A model generated the notes under the pieces. It did no database searches. It saw nothing but the letters and a program-made list of their open reading frames with translations, and had not been told where the DNA came from. Shown piece after piece: positions 50,648 to 59,261 of a stretch of DNA of 64,000 bases. Source of the DNA: Oscillospiraceae bacterium (lineage in GTDB: Bacteria > Bacillota > Clostridia > Oscillospirales > Acutalibacteraceae); contig DPOR01000003.1 of NCBI GenBank assembly GCA_003538135.1, positions 1 to 64,000 on the forward strand, written 5' to 3'. Position numbers and translations under genes: made by a program. Position 1 is the stretch's first letter. Each line of letters starts with the position of its first letter.

Positions 50648-52363
50648 TTATTCTTCGATCGCGGCCTTTGCGCTGTTTATTCCGTGAAACACGGTCATAT
50701 CGAACTTCGGCTCGCGGTCGTAAGTGTAAAGTCCGTTTTGCTCCTGCTCTATGTCGTAGAGCTGCGTGTAGCAGAAGCCGAACATCAGCTCGTTGCCGAG
50801 CAGGGCTTCGGTGAGCCCTCTGTATCTCTCGATAAACTCATTCTCTGTCCTTGGCGCGTTGCCGTAGCCCCAGGCATTTTCGTCCTGCTCGCCGACGACC
50901 CACTTTATGCCGCCGTATTCGCTGACGAAGGTGGGCTCGCCCGCGTATTTCTGGCGGCTGTCGTGCCTGTCAAACAGAGTGCCGTCCGAGACGAGCTTAT
51001 CGTAATTTTCTTTGAATATCTTCGGGTTCTGCTCATAGTCGTGAACGTCGAAGATATCGCTCATAACATGGAAATTTCCGCTTGTGTCGATGCACGGGCG
51101 GGTGCTGTCGAGCTGTTTTGTGATTTTGTAAACCGTTTCGAGCAGCTCGTCTCTCTGCTGTCTTCCGTCGTAGTCCCAGGTTTCATTGAACGGGCACCAG
51201 CCGATTATCGACGGGTGATTGAAGTCGCGCTCCACTTCCTCGCACCATTCAGGCAGAATTCCGTAAATCGCGTCGGGCGCAGAATAGTCAAGTCCCCAGT
51301 TCGGGTATTCGCCCCATACCAAATAGCCCATGCGGTCGCAGTGATAGAGGAATCTCTGCTCGAACACCTTTTGATGCAGTCGCGCCCCGTTGAAGCCGGC
51401 GGCTAAAGATATCTCGATATCTTTTATCAGATCGCTCTCGTCGGGCGCGGTGTATATGCCGTCGCGGTAGAAGCCCTGGTCGAGCACAAGACGCTGAAAA
51501 ACCGATTTGCCGTTGATGAGATATTTGAATCCGTCGAGGCGGATGTCGCGCAGACCGAAGTAGCTCTTCACCGTGTCCCCGCCGAAGGTGATAACAAGGT
51601 CATAGAGCCTGCCGCAGCCGACCTCCCACAGGTGCTTTTCGAGCAGCTTTATTTCGCCCGAGACGCAGCCCGCCGAGCTTTGGCAGTCGCAGATGCCGAC
51701 TATCTTGCCGTCGTAGAGAACATCTATTCCGAGCTCACCGCTGCCGCAGAGCTCGCAGGAAAAGGCGACGGAGGAGTCGGTCGGATTCGGGAAAAGCTTT
51801 ATGCTTTTTATGTAGCTTTCGGGCACGAACTCGACCCATACGGTCTGCCATATGCCCGTTGTGCGGGTGTAGTCGCAGTCGTGCGAATGAAGCCGCTCGC
51901 TCTGCTTTCCGCGCGGGACGAGCGGATTTCTCACATCGTCTCGGGCTTCAACGGCTATCGAGTTTTTGCCGACTCTCAGAAACCTCGTGATGTCTCCGGA
52001 AAACGAGACGTAGCCGCCCTTGTGGTGTATGGCCTCTTCGCCGTTTATATAAACCGCAGCGTCGTAGTCAACGGCGCCGAAGTGCAGAATAACTCTGCCG
52101 TTAAGATTGCTTTCGCTTATTTCTATGTCGCGCCTGTACCACACGCAGTTTAAAAAATCGGTGTTTTCGACGCCGGAGAGACGGCTCTCGGGACAGAACG
52201 GGACGATGATTTTTGATTCGAGGTGCTCGGCGTGCTGAAGCCCGCGCTCCCTGCCGCTGACGCTGTTATCGATTTCGAATTCCCATTCGCCGTTGAGGTT
52301 GAGCCAGTTTTCTCTTTCAAATTGCGGATTCGGATGCTCCGCTCGCGGAATAAAATTTGCCAT
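50648..52363 (-). CDS. Glycoside hydrolase family 2 (beta-glucuronidase/galactosidase-like)
   Basis: A 571-residue cytoplasmic GH2 enzyme (no signal peptide), near the ~600 length of beta-glucuronidases. Parts: N-terminal sugar-binding domain (about 15-180, NLNGEWEFEID to GIWQTVWVE), an immunoglobulin-like domain (to ~270), and the TIM barrel. Catalytic residues by family pattern: acid/base E394 in FNETWDYDG and nucleophile E482 in FVSEYGGIK. It keeps neither a clear uronate-binding N-x-K motif near the end nor beta-galactosidase specific loops that I can recognise, so the substrate is open. In the same unit as a ROK kinase and sugar-phosphate isomerase. Confidence 0.9.
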   Translation of the reverse strand: MANFIPRAEHPNPQFERENWLNLNGEWEFEIDNSVSGRERGLQHAEHLESKIIVPFCPESRLSGVENTDFLNCVWYRRDIEISESNLNGRVILHFGAVDYDAAVYINGEEAIHHKGGYVSFSGDITRFLRVGKNSIAVEARDDVRNPLVPRGKQSERLHSHDCDYTRTTGIWQTVWVEFVPESYIKSIKLFPNPTDSSVAFSCELCGSGELGIDVLYDGKIVGICDCQSSAGCVSGEIKLLEKHLWEVGCGRLYDLVITFGGDTVKSYFGLRDIRLDGFKYLINGKSVFQRLVLDQGFYRDGIYTAPDESDLIKDIEISLAAGFNGARLHQKVFEQRFLYHCDRMGYLVWGEYPNWGLDYSAPDAIYGILPEWCEEVERDFNHPSIIGWCPFNETWDYDGRQQRDELLETVYKITKQLDSTRPCIDTSGNFHVMSDIFDVHDYEQNPKIFKENYDKLVSDGTLFDRHDSRQKYAGEPTFVSEYGGIKWVVGEQDENAWGYGNAPRTENEFIERYRGLTEALLGNELMFGFCYTQLYDIEQEQNGLYTYDREPKFDMTVFHGINSAKAAIEE

Positions 52364-52387
52364 TTATTTATTTCCTTTCAAGATATA

Positions 52388-53029
52388 TTACTTACTGAAA
52401 TATGTCGCCTCAACCATCGCGCAAAGCGCGTGATAGACGGGGAGAGTCAGCTCCTGAACCTTAAACGTCTCGCTCTCGGGCAGGCGCAGACAGACGGTGC
52501 ACAGCTCGCTCATAAGGCTCGGCTTCTCGCCTGTTATGCCAATGCTCTCTATGCCCATGGCGTTTGCGACCTTGACGGCGTTTACTACATTTGCGGAGTT
52601 GCCGGAGGTGCTCAGCGCAATAAGCGCGTCGGGGCTCGAGGAAGCATATGCCCAGACCTGCTGAGCGAATATCATGTCGGCCGCTATATCATTTGCAAAG
52701 GCGGTGTTCAGCCCCTCGTGTGCGCTGAGCGCAACCGCGGGCAGTGCGCCCTGAAGATGATTTGCGAGATACTCGCCGTCCTTTATTTCCGAGAAAGCCT
52801 CTCTCTGCTTGTCGTCAAGCTCTCTTGTGAGCAGAAAGCCCTTCATCAGCTCGCCGACTATGTGCTGCGCGTCCGCCGCGCTTCCGCCGTTGCCGCAGAT
52901 AAGCAGCTTGCCGCCGCGGTCATAGCAGGTGCACATAACGTCATATGCGCGCTTTATATCCTCTCTTATACTCGCGAGGGCGGGGTAGCGGACAAAGAGC
53001 TCTTCGAAAATTTCTTTTTCTCTGTTCAT
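52388..53029 (-). CDS. SIS-domain phosphosugar isomerase (GmhA-like)
   Basis: A 213-residue isomerase of the GmhA/DiaA branch. Signatures are GNGGSAADAQHIVGELMKGF, FANDIAADMIF, LSTSGNSANVVNAVKVA, and the metal/catalytic stretch VQELTLPVYHALCAMVEA (with the Glu and His of GmhA). GmhA makes D-glycero-D-manno-heptose 7-phosphate from sedoheptulose 7-phosphate. A Gram-positive may use it for S-layer or glycan heptoses. ATG 53029 has a GGAGGAG site and overlaps the end of the ROK kinase gene (ATGA); the longer frame upstream is the shadow of that gene. Confidence 0.82.
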   Translation of the reverse strand: MNREKEIFEELFVRYPALASIREDIKRAYDVMCTCYDRGGKLLICGNGGSAADAQHIVGELMKGFLLTRELDDKQREAFSEIKDGEYLANHLQGALPAVALSAHEGLNTAFANDIAADMIFAQQVWAYASSSPDALIALSTSGNSANVVNAVKVANAMGIESIGITGEKPSLMSELCTVCLRLPESETFKVQELTLPVYHALCAMVEATYFSK

Positions 53030-54021
53030 GTTTCTCCTCCGTTTGCCGCGGCGTCGAGCGCGATTACAAGCGACGCCAAGTCGCCTATCTTTTCGCCGAG
53101 CCCTGCGGGAATTATTTTGCATTCCGCCGTCTGCCTAAGAGCCTCGCGGTGCAATGCTTTTTCCATGCTGTCTCTGAGAAGCTGCCCCGAGCGGGCGAAG
53201 ATGCTGCCGATTATTATAGCCTGCGGGTCAAGTATATCGGCGATTATTGCGAGTCCCTCGCCGAGCTTTTCTCCGCAAATTTTATATACTTCAATAGCCG
53301 TTTCGTCGCCGTTTTCGGCTGCCTCGGCGGCGATTTTTGCCGTTATGCGTCCTATTCCCTCGGCGTCCTCGCACATGAGCGTGCTCCCGCCGTTTTCAAT
53401 GGTTTTTCTCGCCATAGCCTGCGCGAGACGGCCTATTCCGCCGCCGCTGCAAAAGCCCTCGAACGAGCCGCGCTTGCCGTAGCCCACGGGGCCGTCCTCG
53501 GCGATTCTCATATGTCCGACTTCGCCCGCCATGTCGTTCGAGCCGCTGTATAGCCTGCCGTCGAGTATAAGCCCCGCGCCCATGCCCGTGCCGAAAGTCA
53601 GGAAAACCATGTTGCGCAGTCCTTTTCCCGCGCCGAACCTCCATTCGGCGAGCGCGCAGGCGTTGGCGTCGTTTTGCAGATAAGAGTCAAACCTGAACCG
53701 CTCCTCTATCATGTCGACTATAGGCACGCAGTCCCAACCCGGGAGATTGGGCGGAGAGAGGATAACGCCGCGCCTGCTGTCAAGCGGACCGCCGCAGCTT
53801 ATGCCCGCGCAGAGGATATCCTCGGGAGAAAGCGCGTTTCTTTTGAGCAGCTCTTCAACATTGTCGAGCAGCTCTGCGGTCACGGCACGCCAGCCGCGCG
53901 AGACTCTTGTCTCGAAGCGAAGCTTGTCTGTTATTATGTCCTCGACGCCGCCATGAGTCCTGCCGAGCAGGACGGCGCATTTTGTTCCGCCGATGTCTAT
54001 ACCTATTATATATTTTTTCAT
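53026..54021 (-). CDS. ROK family sugar kinase lacking the zinc-binding motif
   Basis: A 331-residue ROK protein. The phosphate loop is IIGIDIGGTKCAVLL at the N-terminus, GTGMGAGLILDGRLYSGSNDMAGEVGHMRI precedes the usual zinc site, and the N-terminal winged helix of ROK repressors is absent, so it is a kinase rather than a regulator. The family motif CxCGxxGCxE reads GYGKRGSFEG here, so the zinc cysteines are gone, although the His of VGHM remains. It is the first gene of the minus-strand unit, with its own promoter. The substrate may be the sugar released by the GH2 enzyme. Confidence 0.87.
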   Translation of the reverse strand: MKKYIIGIDIGGTKCAVLLGRTHGGVEDIITDKLRFETRVSRGWRAVTAELLDNVEELLKRNALSPEDILCAGISCGGPLDSRRGVILSPPNLPGWDCVPIVDMIEERFRFDSYLQNDANACALAEWRFGAGKGLRNMVFLTFGTGMGAGLILDGRLYSGSNDMAGEVGHMRIAEDGPVGYGKRGSFEGFCSGGGIGRLAQAMARKTIENGGSTLMCEDAEGIGRITAKIAAEAAENGDETAIEVYKICGEKLGEGLAIIADILDPQAIIIGSIFARSGQLLRDSMEKALHREALRQTAECKIIPAGLGEKIGDLASLVIALDAAANGGET

Positions 54022-54052
54022 TAATTATCACTTCCGCTTTTACTGCACACAT

Positions 54053-54081
54053 ATTATATACATAAATCTTTTTTCAGTCAA
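54053..54081 (-). promoter_or_regulatory. Promoter of the ROK-isomerase-GH2-MATE unit
   Basis: On the minus strand TTGACT and TATAAT with exactly 17-bp spacing, 32 bp before the ROK kinase start. Confidence 0.75.
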
Positions 54082-54141
54082 TCGGATAAACAGGCAAATA
54101 TAAGAAAAACTACTGTATATAGCGTTGACGGAGGAAGAAAA

Positions 54142-54819
54142 ATGGTTCTGACGATATTGAGAATATTAATACTTTACGTTCTTGCGACTGCGGCGGTCAG
54201 AATAATGGGAAAAAGGCAAATAGGTGAGCTTCAGCCGTCGGAGCTTGTTATAACCATTCTGCTCTCCGAAATCGCGGCTATACCCATGCAGGATACGGAT
54301 ATACCCCTGCTCAATTCCGTAGTTGCGGTGCTTCTGCTCGTGGCGTTCGAGATAATCAGCTCGGTTATCTCCATGAAGAGCCGCGGCGCGCGCAGACTGC
54401 TCGAGGGCAATGCCGTGACCGTCATACGCGACGGCAGGATAGACCAGAAGGAGATAAAACGCCTGCGCTATACCGTTGACGATTTGCTGACCGCTCTGCG
54501 GCAAAAGGATGTTTTTGATATCTCCACTGTCGGCTATGCCGTGCTTGAGACGAACGGCAAGCTCTCGGTCATGCTGAAGCCCGACGAAAACGCTCTGACG
54601 GCAAAGACGCTGAGACTTTCTCTGCCGGACCCCGGTATGCCGTGCCTCGTTATCAGCGACGGAAAGGTCATTCGCGAGCATTACGACGACTGCAATATGA
54701 ACGACAGAGAATTAAAACGCCTGCTGAGAGCCAAAGGGCTGGCGGTTGAGGATGTGCTGATAATGACCGTTGACCGCGACAGGAACGCAGTTATAGTCGA
54801 AAAGGAGAAGAAGATATGA
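54142..54819 (+). CDS. DUF421 (YetF-like) membrane protein
   Basis: A 225-residue protein of the DUF421 family: three N-terminal transmembrane helices with the hallmark RIMGKRQIGELQPSELVITILLSEIA, then a cytoplasmic-type domain (about 85-225) with the repeats RYTVDDLLTALRQKDVFDIS and VGYAVLETNGKLSVM. Members are found in spore-formers and include proteins that affect spore membrane properties (YetF, 2Duf). It has a GGAGG site and overlaps the DUF4363 gene by 4 bp. Confidence 0.9.
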   Translation: MVLTILRILILYVLATAAVRIMGKRQIGELQPSELVITILLSEIAAIPMQDTDIPLLNSVVAVLLLVAFEIISSVISMKSRGARRLLEGNAVTVIRDGRIDQKEIKRLRYTVDDLLTALRQKDVFDISTVGYAVLETNGKLSVMLKPDENALTAKTLRLSLPDPGMPCLVISDGKVIREHYDDCNMNDRELKRLLRAKGLAVEDVLIMTVDRDRNAVIVEKEKKI

Positions 54820-55199
54820 AACGCTTTGCAACAGCCTTGGTTCTGCTCCTTCTGACGCTTACTCTGAGCATCGGAGCGCAGCTTATATTCTCGAAGAAAA
54901 CCGACGAACTGATAACGGGTCTTGAAGCTCTGCTCTGCGCGGTCGACGCGGGGGAGGGCGAGAAGCGGGCGCTGGAAAACGTCGAGAAAGCGTGGCACGG
55001 CTCGAAGAAAATACTGCATATCCTGCTCGTCCACCGCTCGATGGACGAGATAGAGATAAACATAAACAGCCTGGGCGAATATCTCGGCGCTGGCGACAGG
55101 GAATCTTTGCGGCAGGCCTGCACCGAGGCGCTGATGCAGCTTGAAAATCTGCGTGACGCGGGGAGGATAACAATAGAAAATATTCTGAAAATAGCGTGA
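54816..55199 (+). CDS. DUF4363 family protein
   Basis: A 127-residue protein with one N-terminal transmembrane helix or uncleaved signal (about 5-24) and an alpha-helical rest. The paired helices with KKILHILLVHRSMDEIEINI and LMQLENLRDAGRITIENIL are the DUF4363 pattern. DUF4363 genes frequently sit directly after DUF421 genes in Clostridia, as here. Function unknown; a joint role in the spore envelope is inference. Confidence 0.8.
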   Translation: MKRFATALVLLLLTLTLSIGAQLIFSKKTDELITGLEALLCAVDAGEGEKRALENVEKAWHGSKKILHILLVHRSMDEIEININSLGEYLGAGDRESLRQACTEALMQLENLRDAGRITIENILKIA

Positions 55200-55205
55200 T
55201 TTGCA

Positions 55206-55234
55206 TTGACAAAATGCTCCCGATATTGTAAAGT
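55206..55234 (+). promoter_or_regulatory. Promoter of the small membrane protein gene
   Basis: TTGACA and TAAAGT with 17-bp spacing, 34 bp before the ATG at 55269. Confidence 0.65.
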
Positions 55235-55268
55235 TATTTTGTAGATATCAATAAAAAGGAGCACAGCT

Positions 55269-55721
55269 ATGAAGAAAAAGGCGGATCCGAAAAGTATTAT
55301 ACTGACGATAATTCTCATAATAACTTATGTTTTGTCTGTAGTGTTCAATTTCTCGCATATGTCGGACAGCACCGGCAGCAGAAAGCCGGGCTTTGCAACG
55401 GCGGGACTTTTCCTGCTCGCGGCATTTGTCTATATTCTGTTTAATCGCAAGAACAAGCGCCCGCTTGTCGTCGGCATTGTGTTCTGGTCGATTTCGCTCG
55501 CGTGCTCGATATTCGCGCTGCTGATGTATTTCGCTTACAGCGATTGGATGAGCTTCTCATATCTTTTCATGATGGCATTTCTCCCGCCGAGCTTCGGCAT
55601 TGCCGCGCCGTTCAAGTCGCTCAACACGCTCTACTTTTTCATCCTCTTTGCAATACCCGCGGCAGAGCTGATATTCCATATAATTTTACTTGCAATCCGC
55701 TCAAAGAGAATTAAAAAATAA
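55269..55721 (+). CDS. Hypothetical membrane protein, four helices
   Basis: A 150-residue membrane protein with four predicted helices (about 10-30, 45-60, 67-90, 118-142) and a basic C-terminus (IRSKRIKK). I do not recognise a family. It has an AAGGAG site, its own promoter and its own terminator, so it is a single-gene unit. The gap to DUF4363 is 69 bp. Confidence 0.75.
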   Translation: MKKKADPKSIILTIILIITYVLSVVFNFSHMSDSTGSRKPGFATAGLFLLAAFVYILFNRKNKRPLVVGIVFWSISLACSIFALLMYFAYSDWMSFSYLFMMAFLPPSFGIAAPFKSLNTLYFFILFAIPAAELIFHIILLAIRSKRIKK

Positions 55722-55745
55722 ACAGATTATAACATCGCGGTTTTC

Positions 55746-55775
55746 GGCCGTCCCTCGTCGGGACGGTCTTTTTTT
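55746..55775 (+). terminator. Terminator after the small membrane protein gene
   Basis: Stem GGCCGTCCC/GGGACGGTC (one G-U) with a 5-base loop and seven T's. Confidence 0.92.
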
Positions 55776-55894
55776 GCGGCCGAAAGCCTTGATATATAAG
55801 TACTTTGCGGCATTTGCAATTTTAGAATTAATTATTCTTTTATAAATTAAACATAAAGTTAATATTATTTAATCAAACTTAACCGCGCCCCGTA

Positions 55895-55923
55895 TTGACA
55901 TAAACCGCGCAGTGATATAAATT
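55895..55923 (+). promoter_or_regulatory. Promoter of the ligase-condensation-carrier operon
   Basis: TTGACA and TAAATT with 17-bp spacing (TATAAA at 15 bp is an alternative -10). The 60 bp upstream is very AT-rich (TTAAT/AATTAA runs), like an UP element or operator. The leader before the ATG at 56013 is ~85 nt. Confidence 0.65.
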
Positions 55924-56012
55924 AGGTTTGTCACGATTTATGCCCTTTTGTGCGGCGAAATATTTGTTTCGAATCAGGGCGGAATCAAATAAAGATTATC
56001 AACGGAGGAAAT

Positions 56013-57563
56013 ATGGAAAAGAAAAATGTAACCCCGACCGTGAAGCAGCTGCTTTGCGCTTCGGCAGAGAAGTACGGAGAAGAGACGTTTATAAAATTCG
56101 TGCGCAACGATGCAGTCGAAGAGCGCAGCTATGTCCGCGTTAAGACGGACAGCGAGGCGGTCTGCCGCTGGTTGAGAAGCATATCGAAAGACCGTATGCA
56201 CGTCGCCGTTGTCGGCAAGACCAACTATGAATACATAACCTGCATTACCGGAGTGCTGCTCAGCGGAAACGTTGTTGTCCCGTTTGCGCCCGACATCTCC
56301 GCAAAAGAGGCTGCCGAGCTTTTCGACCGCGCAGATATCGACATGGTGCTCTATGACAGCGCTTTTGAGCAGAACATCGACGAGGTTCGCGCCAACTGCC
56401 CGAAGATAAAGCACGCGGTTGACCTTGCCGATGAGCATTTCTTTGCGGATATCTATGAAAAATATTCGGAGCGCAGTGAATTCGCTTCCCTCTCCGACTA
56501 TGAGGCCGATCCCGAAAAGTGCGCGGTCATAATCTTCACCTCCGGAACAACGGGAATCAAAAAGGGCGTTATGCTCTCGATGAATGCCCTTGTAGGCAAC
56601 GTTCTTTATAAGGAATATATCAATATCTTCGCCGAGAGGACCTCGACCCTCTCCGTGCTCCCGATGCACCATATATACTGCTTCTCGGGCGACTATCTGA
56701 AGAACCTGTGCGACGGCGTTCAGGTCTGCCTCAACAGCAACCTCAGCGAAATCGTCACGAACCTTCAGCGCTTTGAGCCCAACGCCATGCGCGTTGTCCC
56801 GATGATAGCGCAGCACCTGCTTCAGCGCATAAAGATAGCCGCGTCGAAGAATCCCGATATGACCCCCGCCGAGGCGGCAAAGACCGTTCTCGGAAGGAAC
56901 CTCAACTGGATGACCTCCGGCGGCGCTTATCTCGATCCTATTCTTGCCGAGGAGTTTGACAAGCTCGGCATAATGCTCCGCCAGGGCTACGGCATGACCG
57001 AGGTCGGCTGCCGTATCTCCGTGCCCGACAGAGGCGTTTCCATCGAGTCCGTCGGCAGAGTTATAGACATCTGCGACGTCCGCATTGAAAACGGTGAGAT
57101 TCAGGTCAAGACCCCGACAATCATGCTCGGCTACTACAAGATGCCCGAGGAGACCGCGAAGATGTTCACCGAGGACGGATGGTTCAAGACGGGCGATATC
57201 GGCTATGTCACCGAGGACAGACAGCTCTTCATCACCGGCAGAGTCAAGAACCTGATAATCCTCTCGAGCGGCGAAAACGTCTCCCCCGAGGCGATAGAGA
57301 AGAAGTTCAAGAAGCTCAGCCTTGTTTCCGAGGTTGTGGTTTACGGTGAAAAGGATCACCTTGTCGCCGAGATATATCCCGACTTCGAGCACGCAGAGCA
57401 GGAGGGCGTGAAGGATATTCCCGCCGAGATAGAGAGACACATGGACGAGATAAATGCGGGTTCGAAATCATCCCACTTTGTCTCCGAGCTCAGATTCCGC
57501 GACGAGCCCTTTGAAAAGACCTCGAGCGGAAAGATAAAGAGAAAAGAAACCGTTGTCGGTTAA
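56013..57563 (+). CDS. Stand-alone AMP-forming acyl/aryl/aminoacyl ligase
   Basis: A 516-residue ANL-superfamily enzyme that would activate a carboxylic acid with ATP and pass it to a thiol. The phosphate loop FTSGTTGIKKGVMLS is at about 175-190; PMHHIY, GYGMTEVG (A5), FKTGDIGY (A7), GRVKNLIILSSGENVSPEAIE (hinge) and the catalytic Lys in KTSSGKIKRKE (A10) are all present, so it should be active. The layout is closer to fatty-acid/aryl acid ligases than to amino-acid-specific NRPS domains, but I cannot read the substrate. ATG 56013 has CGGAGG. The operon continues with a condensation protein (11 bp) and a carrier protein. Confidence 0.87.
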   Translation: MEKKNVTPTVKQLLCASAEKYGEETFIKFVRNDAVEERSYVRVKTDSEAVCRWLRSISKDRMHVAVVGKTNYEYITCITGVLLSGNVVVPFAPDISAKEAAELFDRADIDMVLYDSAFEQNIDEVRANCPKIKHAVDLADEHFFADIYEKYSERSEFASLSDYEADPEKCAVIIFTSGTTGIKKGVMLSMNALVGNVLYKEYINIFAERTSTLSVLPMHHIYCFSGDYLKNLCDGVQVCLNSNLSEIVTNLQRFEPNAMRVVPMIAQHLLQRIKIAASKNPDMTPAEAAKTVLGRNLNWMTSGGAYLDPILAEEFDKLGIMLRQGYGMTEVGCRISVPDRGVSIESVGRVIDICDVRIENGEIQVKTPTIMLGYYKMPEETAKMFTEDGWFKTGDIGYVTEDRQLFITGRVKNLIILSSGENVSPEAIEKKFKKLSLVSEVVVYGEKDHLVAEIYPDFEHAEQEGVKDIPAEIERHMDEINAGSKSSHFVSELRFRDEPFEKTSSGKIKRKETVVG

Positions 57564-57574
57564 GGAGGAAAAAC

Positions 57575-58963
57575 ATGAAACCCAAGGCAGGAACAGAGGT
57601 ATTTGAGCTGATTCCCTCGCAGAAGATGATAAACTTCATGCTCAAATACAGTTTCTTTCATAAGCAGGTTATCCAGATACCCATGTCGATAGTCACGAGC
57701 ACCCCGATAGATTTCGACGTGCTCAAAAAGGCGCTCAACATAGAGATAGAGCGCAACGACTGCATGAGACTTCGCTTCTACAAGGAGCACGGTGAGTTCT
57801 ATCAGTATTTTCTCGACAAGTTCGTCGTTGAAGACGTGCCCGTTATGACCTTTTCGACCGAGGAGGAGCAGGAGGCATTCCTCACCGCCGACGCACGCAA
57901 GCCTATCCGCCATTTGAAGGGCGAGGACTTCCGCATCATCTTCTTCAACTCCTTCGACGGCAGATACGGAATATATATCAACGTCACCCATCTGTGCATG
58001 GATGCCGCCGCGGTATTTGTGTTCTTCTCCGATCTGCTTGCGGTCTATGACCATCTCAAGAACGGCAAGCCCATGCCGCGCCCGCTCGGCGAATACAAAA
58101 AGACGATAAGAAAAGAACTCGCCATAGTCGCCGACGAGAAGAAAATGAAAGAGGAGGAGGAGTTCTACACCCAGTTCTTCCTCAAGGACGGCGACCCGCT
58201 CTATGCCGGCGTTCACGGACCCGAGCTGCTTGAAAAAGAGCGCAAGAGAAAGCATGACCCGTCTCTCAGAGCTCCGTCCTGCTTCGACCCGATACACGAC
58301 AAGGCCGAGCTTGCAAAATTCGATGTTTCCAAAGAGGACAGCGACAAGATACTCGCCTTCATGCAGTCGAGCGGAGTCAGCCCCGAGTGCCTTGTTCAGC
58401 TCGCAATGCGCCTGCATATTTCCAAGATAAATTACAGGACGAACGACTCCTATTTCGTCACCCTCTGCACACGCCGCAGAACTCTCGACGAGAAGCGCTC
58501 CGGCGGAACTCTCGCAGAGCCGCTGCCGTGGAGAATAGTCCTGCCCGAGGAGCTGACCTTTACAGAGGCGCTCGACAAGATGGCAGAGCTTCAGATGACA
58601 CTGTTCAAGCATATGGACTACCCCTATCTCGAGTGCCGCGAGCTTGTAAGAAGACTGTTTAACTACAGCCCGATAGCAGCCTCGTCCTCGATGATGTTCT
58701 CGTGGTTCCCGATAGGCAAGGACACGATGAACGGTTGGGATTACGAGTTCTCGGGCTACAGCCTCGGCAGATACATCATGCCGCTCTACAGCTTCGCAAT
58801 GTATGATTCGCACACAGGCTGCTTCAAGTTCTCATATCTGCATCGCACGAATATGATAACCTCCGAGCACATAAAGGCCCTGCACGAAAAGACCGTCCGC
58901 GCGCTGCTTCTCGGAGCGGAAAACCCCGACAGAACGCTCGGCGAGATACTCGATATACTTTAA
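57575..58963 (+). CDS. Stand-alone condensation-domain-like acyltransferase
   Basis: A 462-residue protein of the condensation/PapA/CoA-dependent acyltransferase superfamily. The active-site motif HHxxxDG reads THLCMDA: the catalytic His (H139) and Asp143 remain but the first His is Thr and the Gly is Ala. Later stretches (CTRRRTLDEKRSGG, and a last region near SWFPIG) fit the second half of the fold. In NRPS systems such a domain makes amide bonds between carrier-bound acyl groups; stand-alone forms can also make esters. Its position between an activating ligase and a carrier protein is the main clue to its role; the acceptor is unknown. Confidence 0.8.
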   Translation: MKPKAGTEVFELIPSQKMINFMLKYSFFHKQVIQIPMSIVTSTPIDFDVLKKALNIEIERNDCMRLRFYKEHGEFYQYFLDKFVVEDVPVMTFSTEEEQEAFLTADARKPIRHLKGEDFRIIFFNSFDGRYGIYINVTHLCMDAAAVFVFFSDLLAVYDHLKNGKPMPRPLGEYKKTIRKELAIVADEKKMKEEEEFYTQFFLKDGDPLYAGVHGPELLEKERKRKHDPSLRAPSCFDPIHDKAELAKFDVSKEDSDKILAFMQSSGVSPECLVQLAMRLHISKINYRTNDSYFVTLCTRRRTLDEKRSGGTLAEPLPWRIVLPEELTFTEALDKMAELQMTLFKHMDYPYLECRELVRRLFNYSPIAASSSMMFSWFPIGKDTMNGWDYEFSGYSLGRYIMPLYSFAMYDSHTGCFKFSYLHRTNMITSEHIKALHEKTVRALLLGAENPDRTLGEILDIL

Positions 58964-58978
58964 AAAGGAGAGACAGTC

Positions 58979-59197
58979 ATGCTTGAAAAGATAGCCGCAA
59001 TAATCTGCGAATATGTCTATATTGACCCTGCCGAGATTACCGAGCAGGCCAATCTCAGAACCGATATCGGTTTAAGCTCGCTTGACCTTATGAGCGTCGC
59101 ATCGGATTTGGAGAGCACCTTCGGAGTGAAGATCACCGAGAGAGCCATTCTCACCTCCAAGACCGTCAAGGACCTCATGAACTGCGTAGCTGAATAA
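58979..59197 (+). CDS. Acyl/peptidyl carrier protein
   Basis: A 72-residue carrier protein. The phosphopantetheine Ser34 is in DIGLSSLDLMSVASDLE, with the usual acidic helix following (SDLESTFGVKI) and the C-terminal TVKDLMNCVAE. It is 15 bp after the condensation protein with a GGAG site. Distinct from the fatty-acid AcpP by position. No phosphopantetheinyl transferase is in the window; it must be supplied from elsewhere. Confidence 0.92.
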   Translation: MLEKIAAIICEYVYIDPAEITEQANLRTDIGLSSLDLMSVASDLESTFGVKITERAILTSKTVKDLMNCVAE

Positions 59198-59217
59198 TTA
59201 CTGAACATCAGCAAAAA

Positions 59218-59255
59218 GACCGACCCCGGAGTTTCCGGAGTCGGTCGATTTTTTT
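59218..59255 (+). terminator. Terminator of the ligase-condensation-carrier operon
   Basis: Stem 59218-59230 with 59234-59246 (13 bp, one mismatch) and a GTT loop, then a 7-T run. It ends just before the stop of the convergent flavoenzyme. Confidence 0.95.
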
Positions 59256-59261
59256 ATTCGG

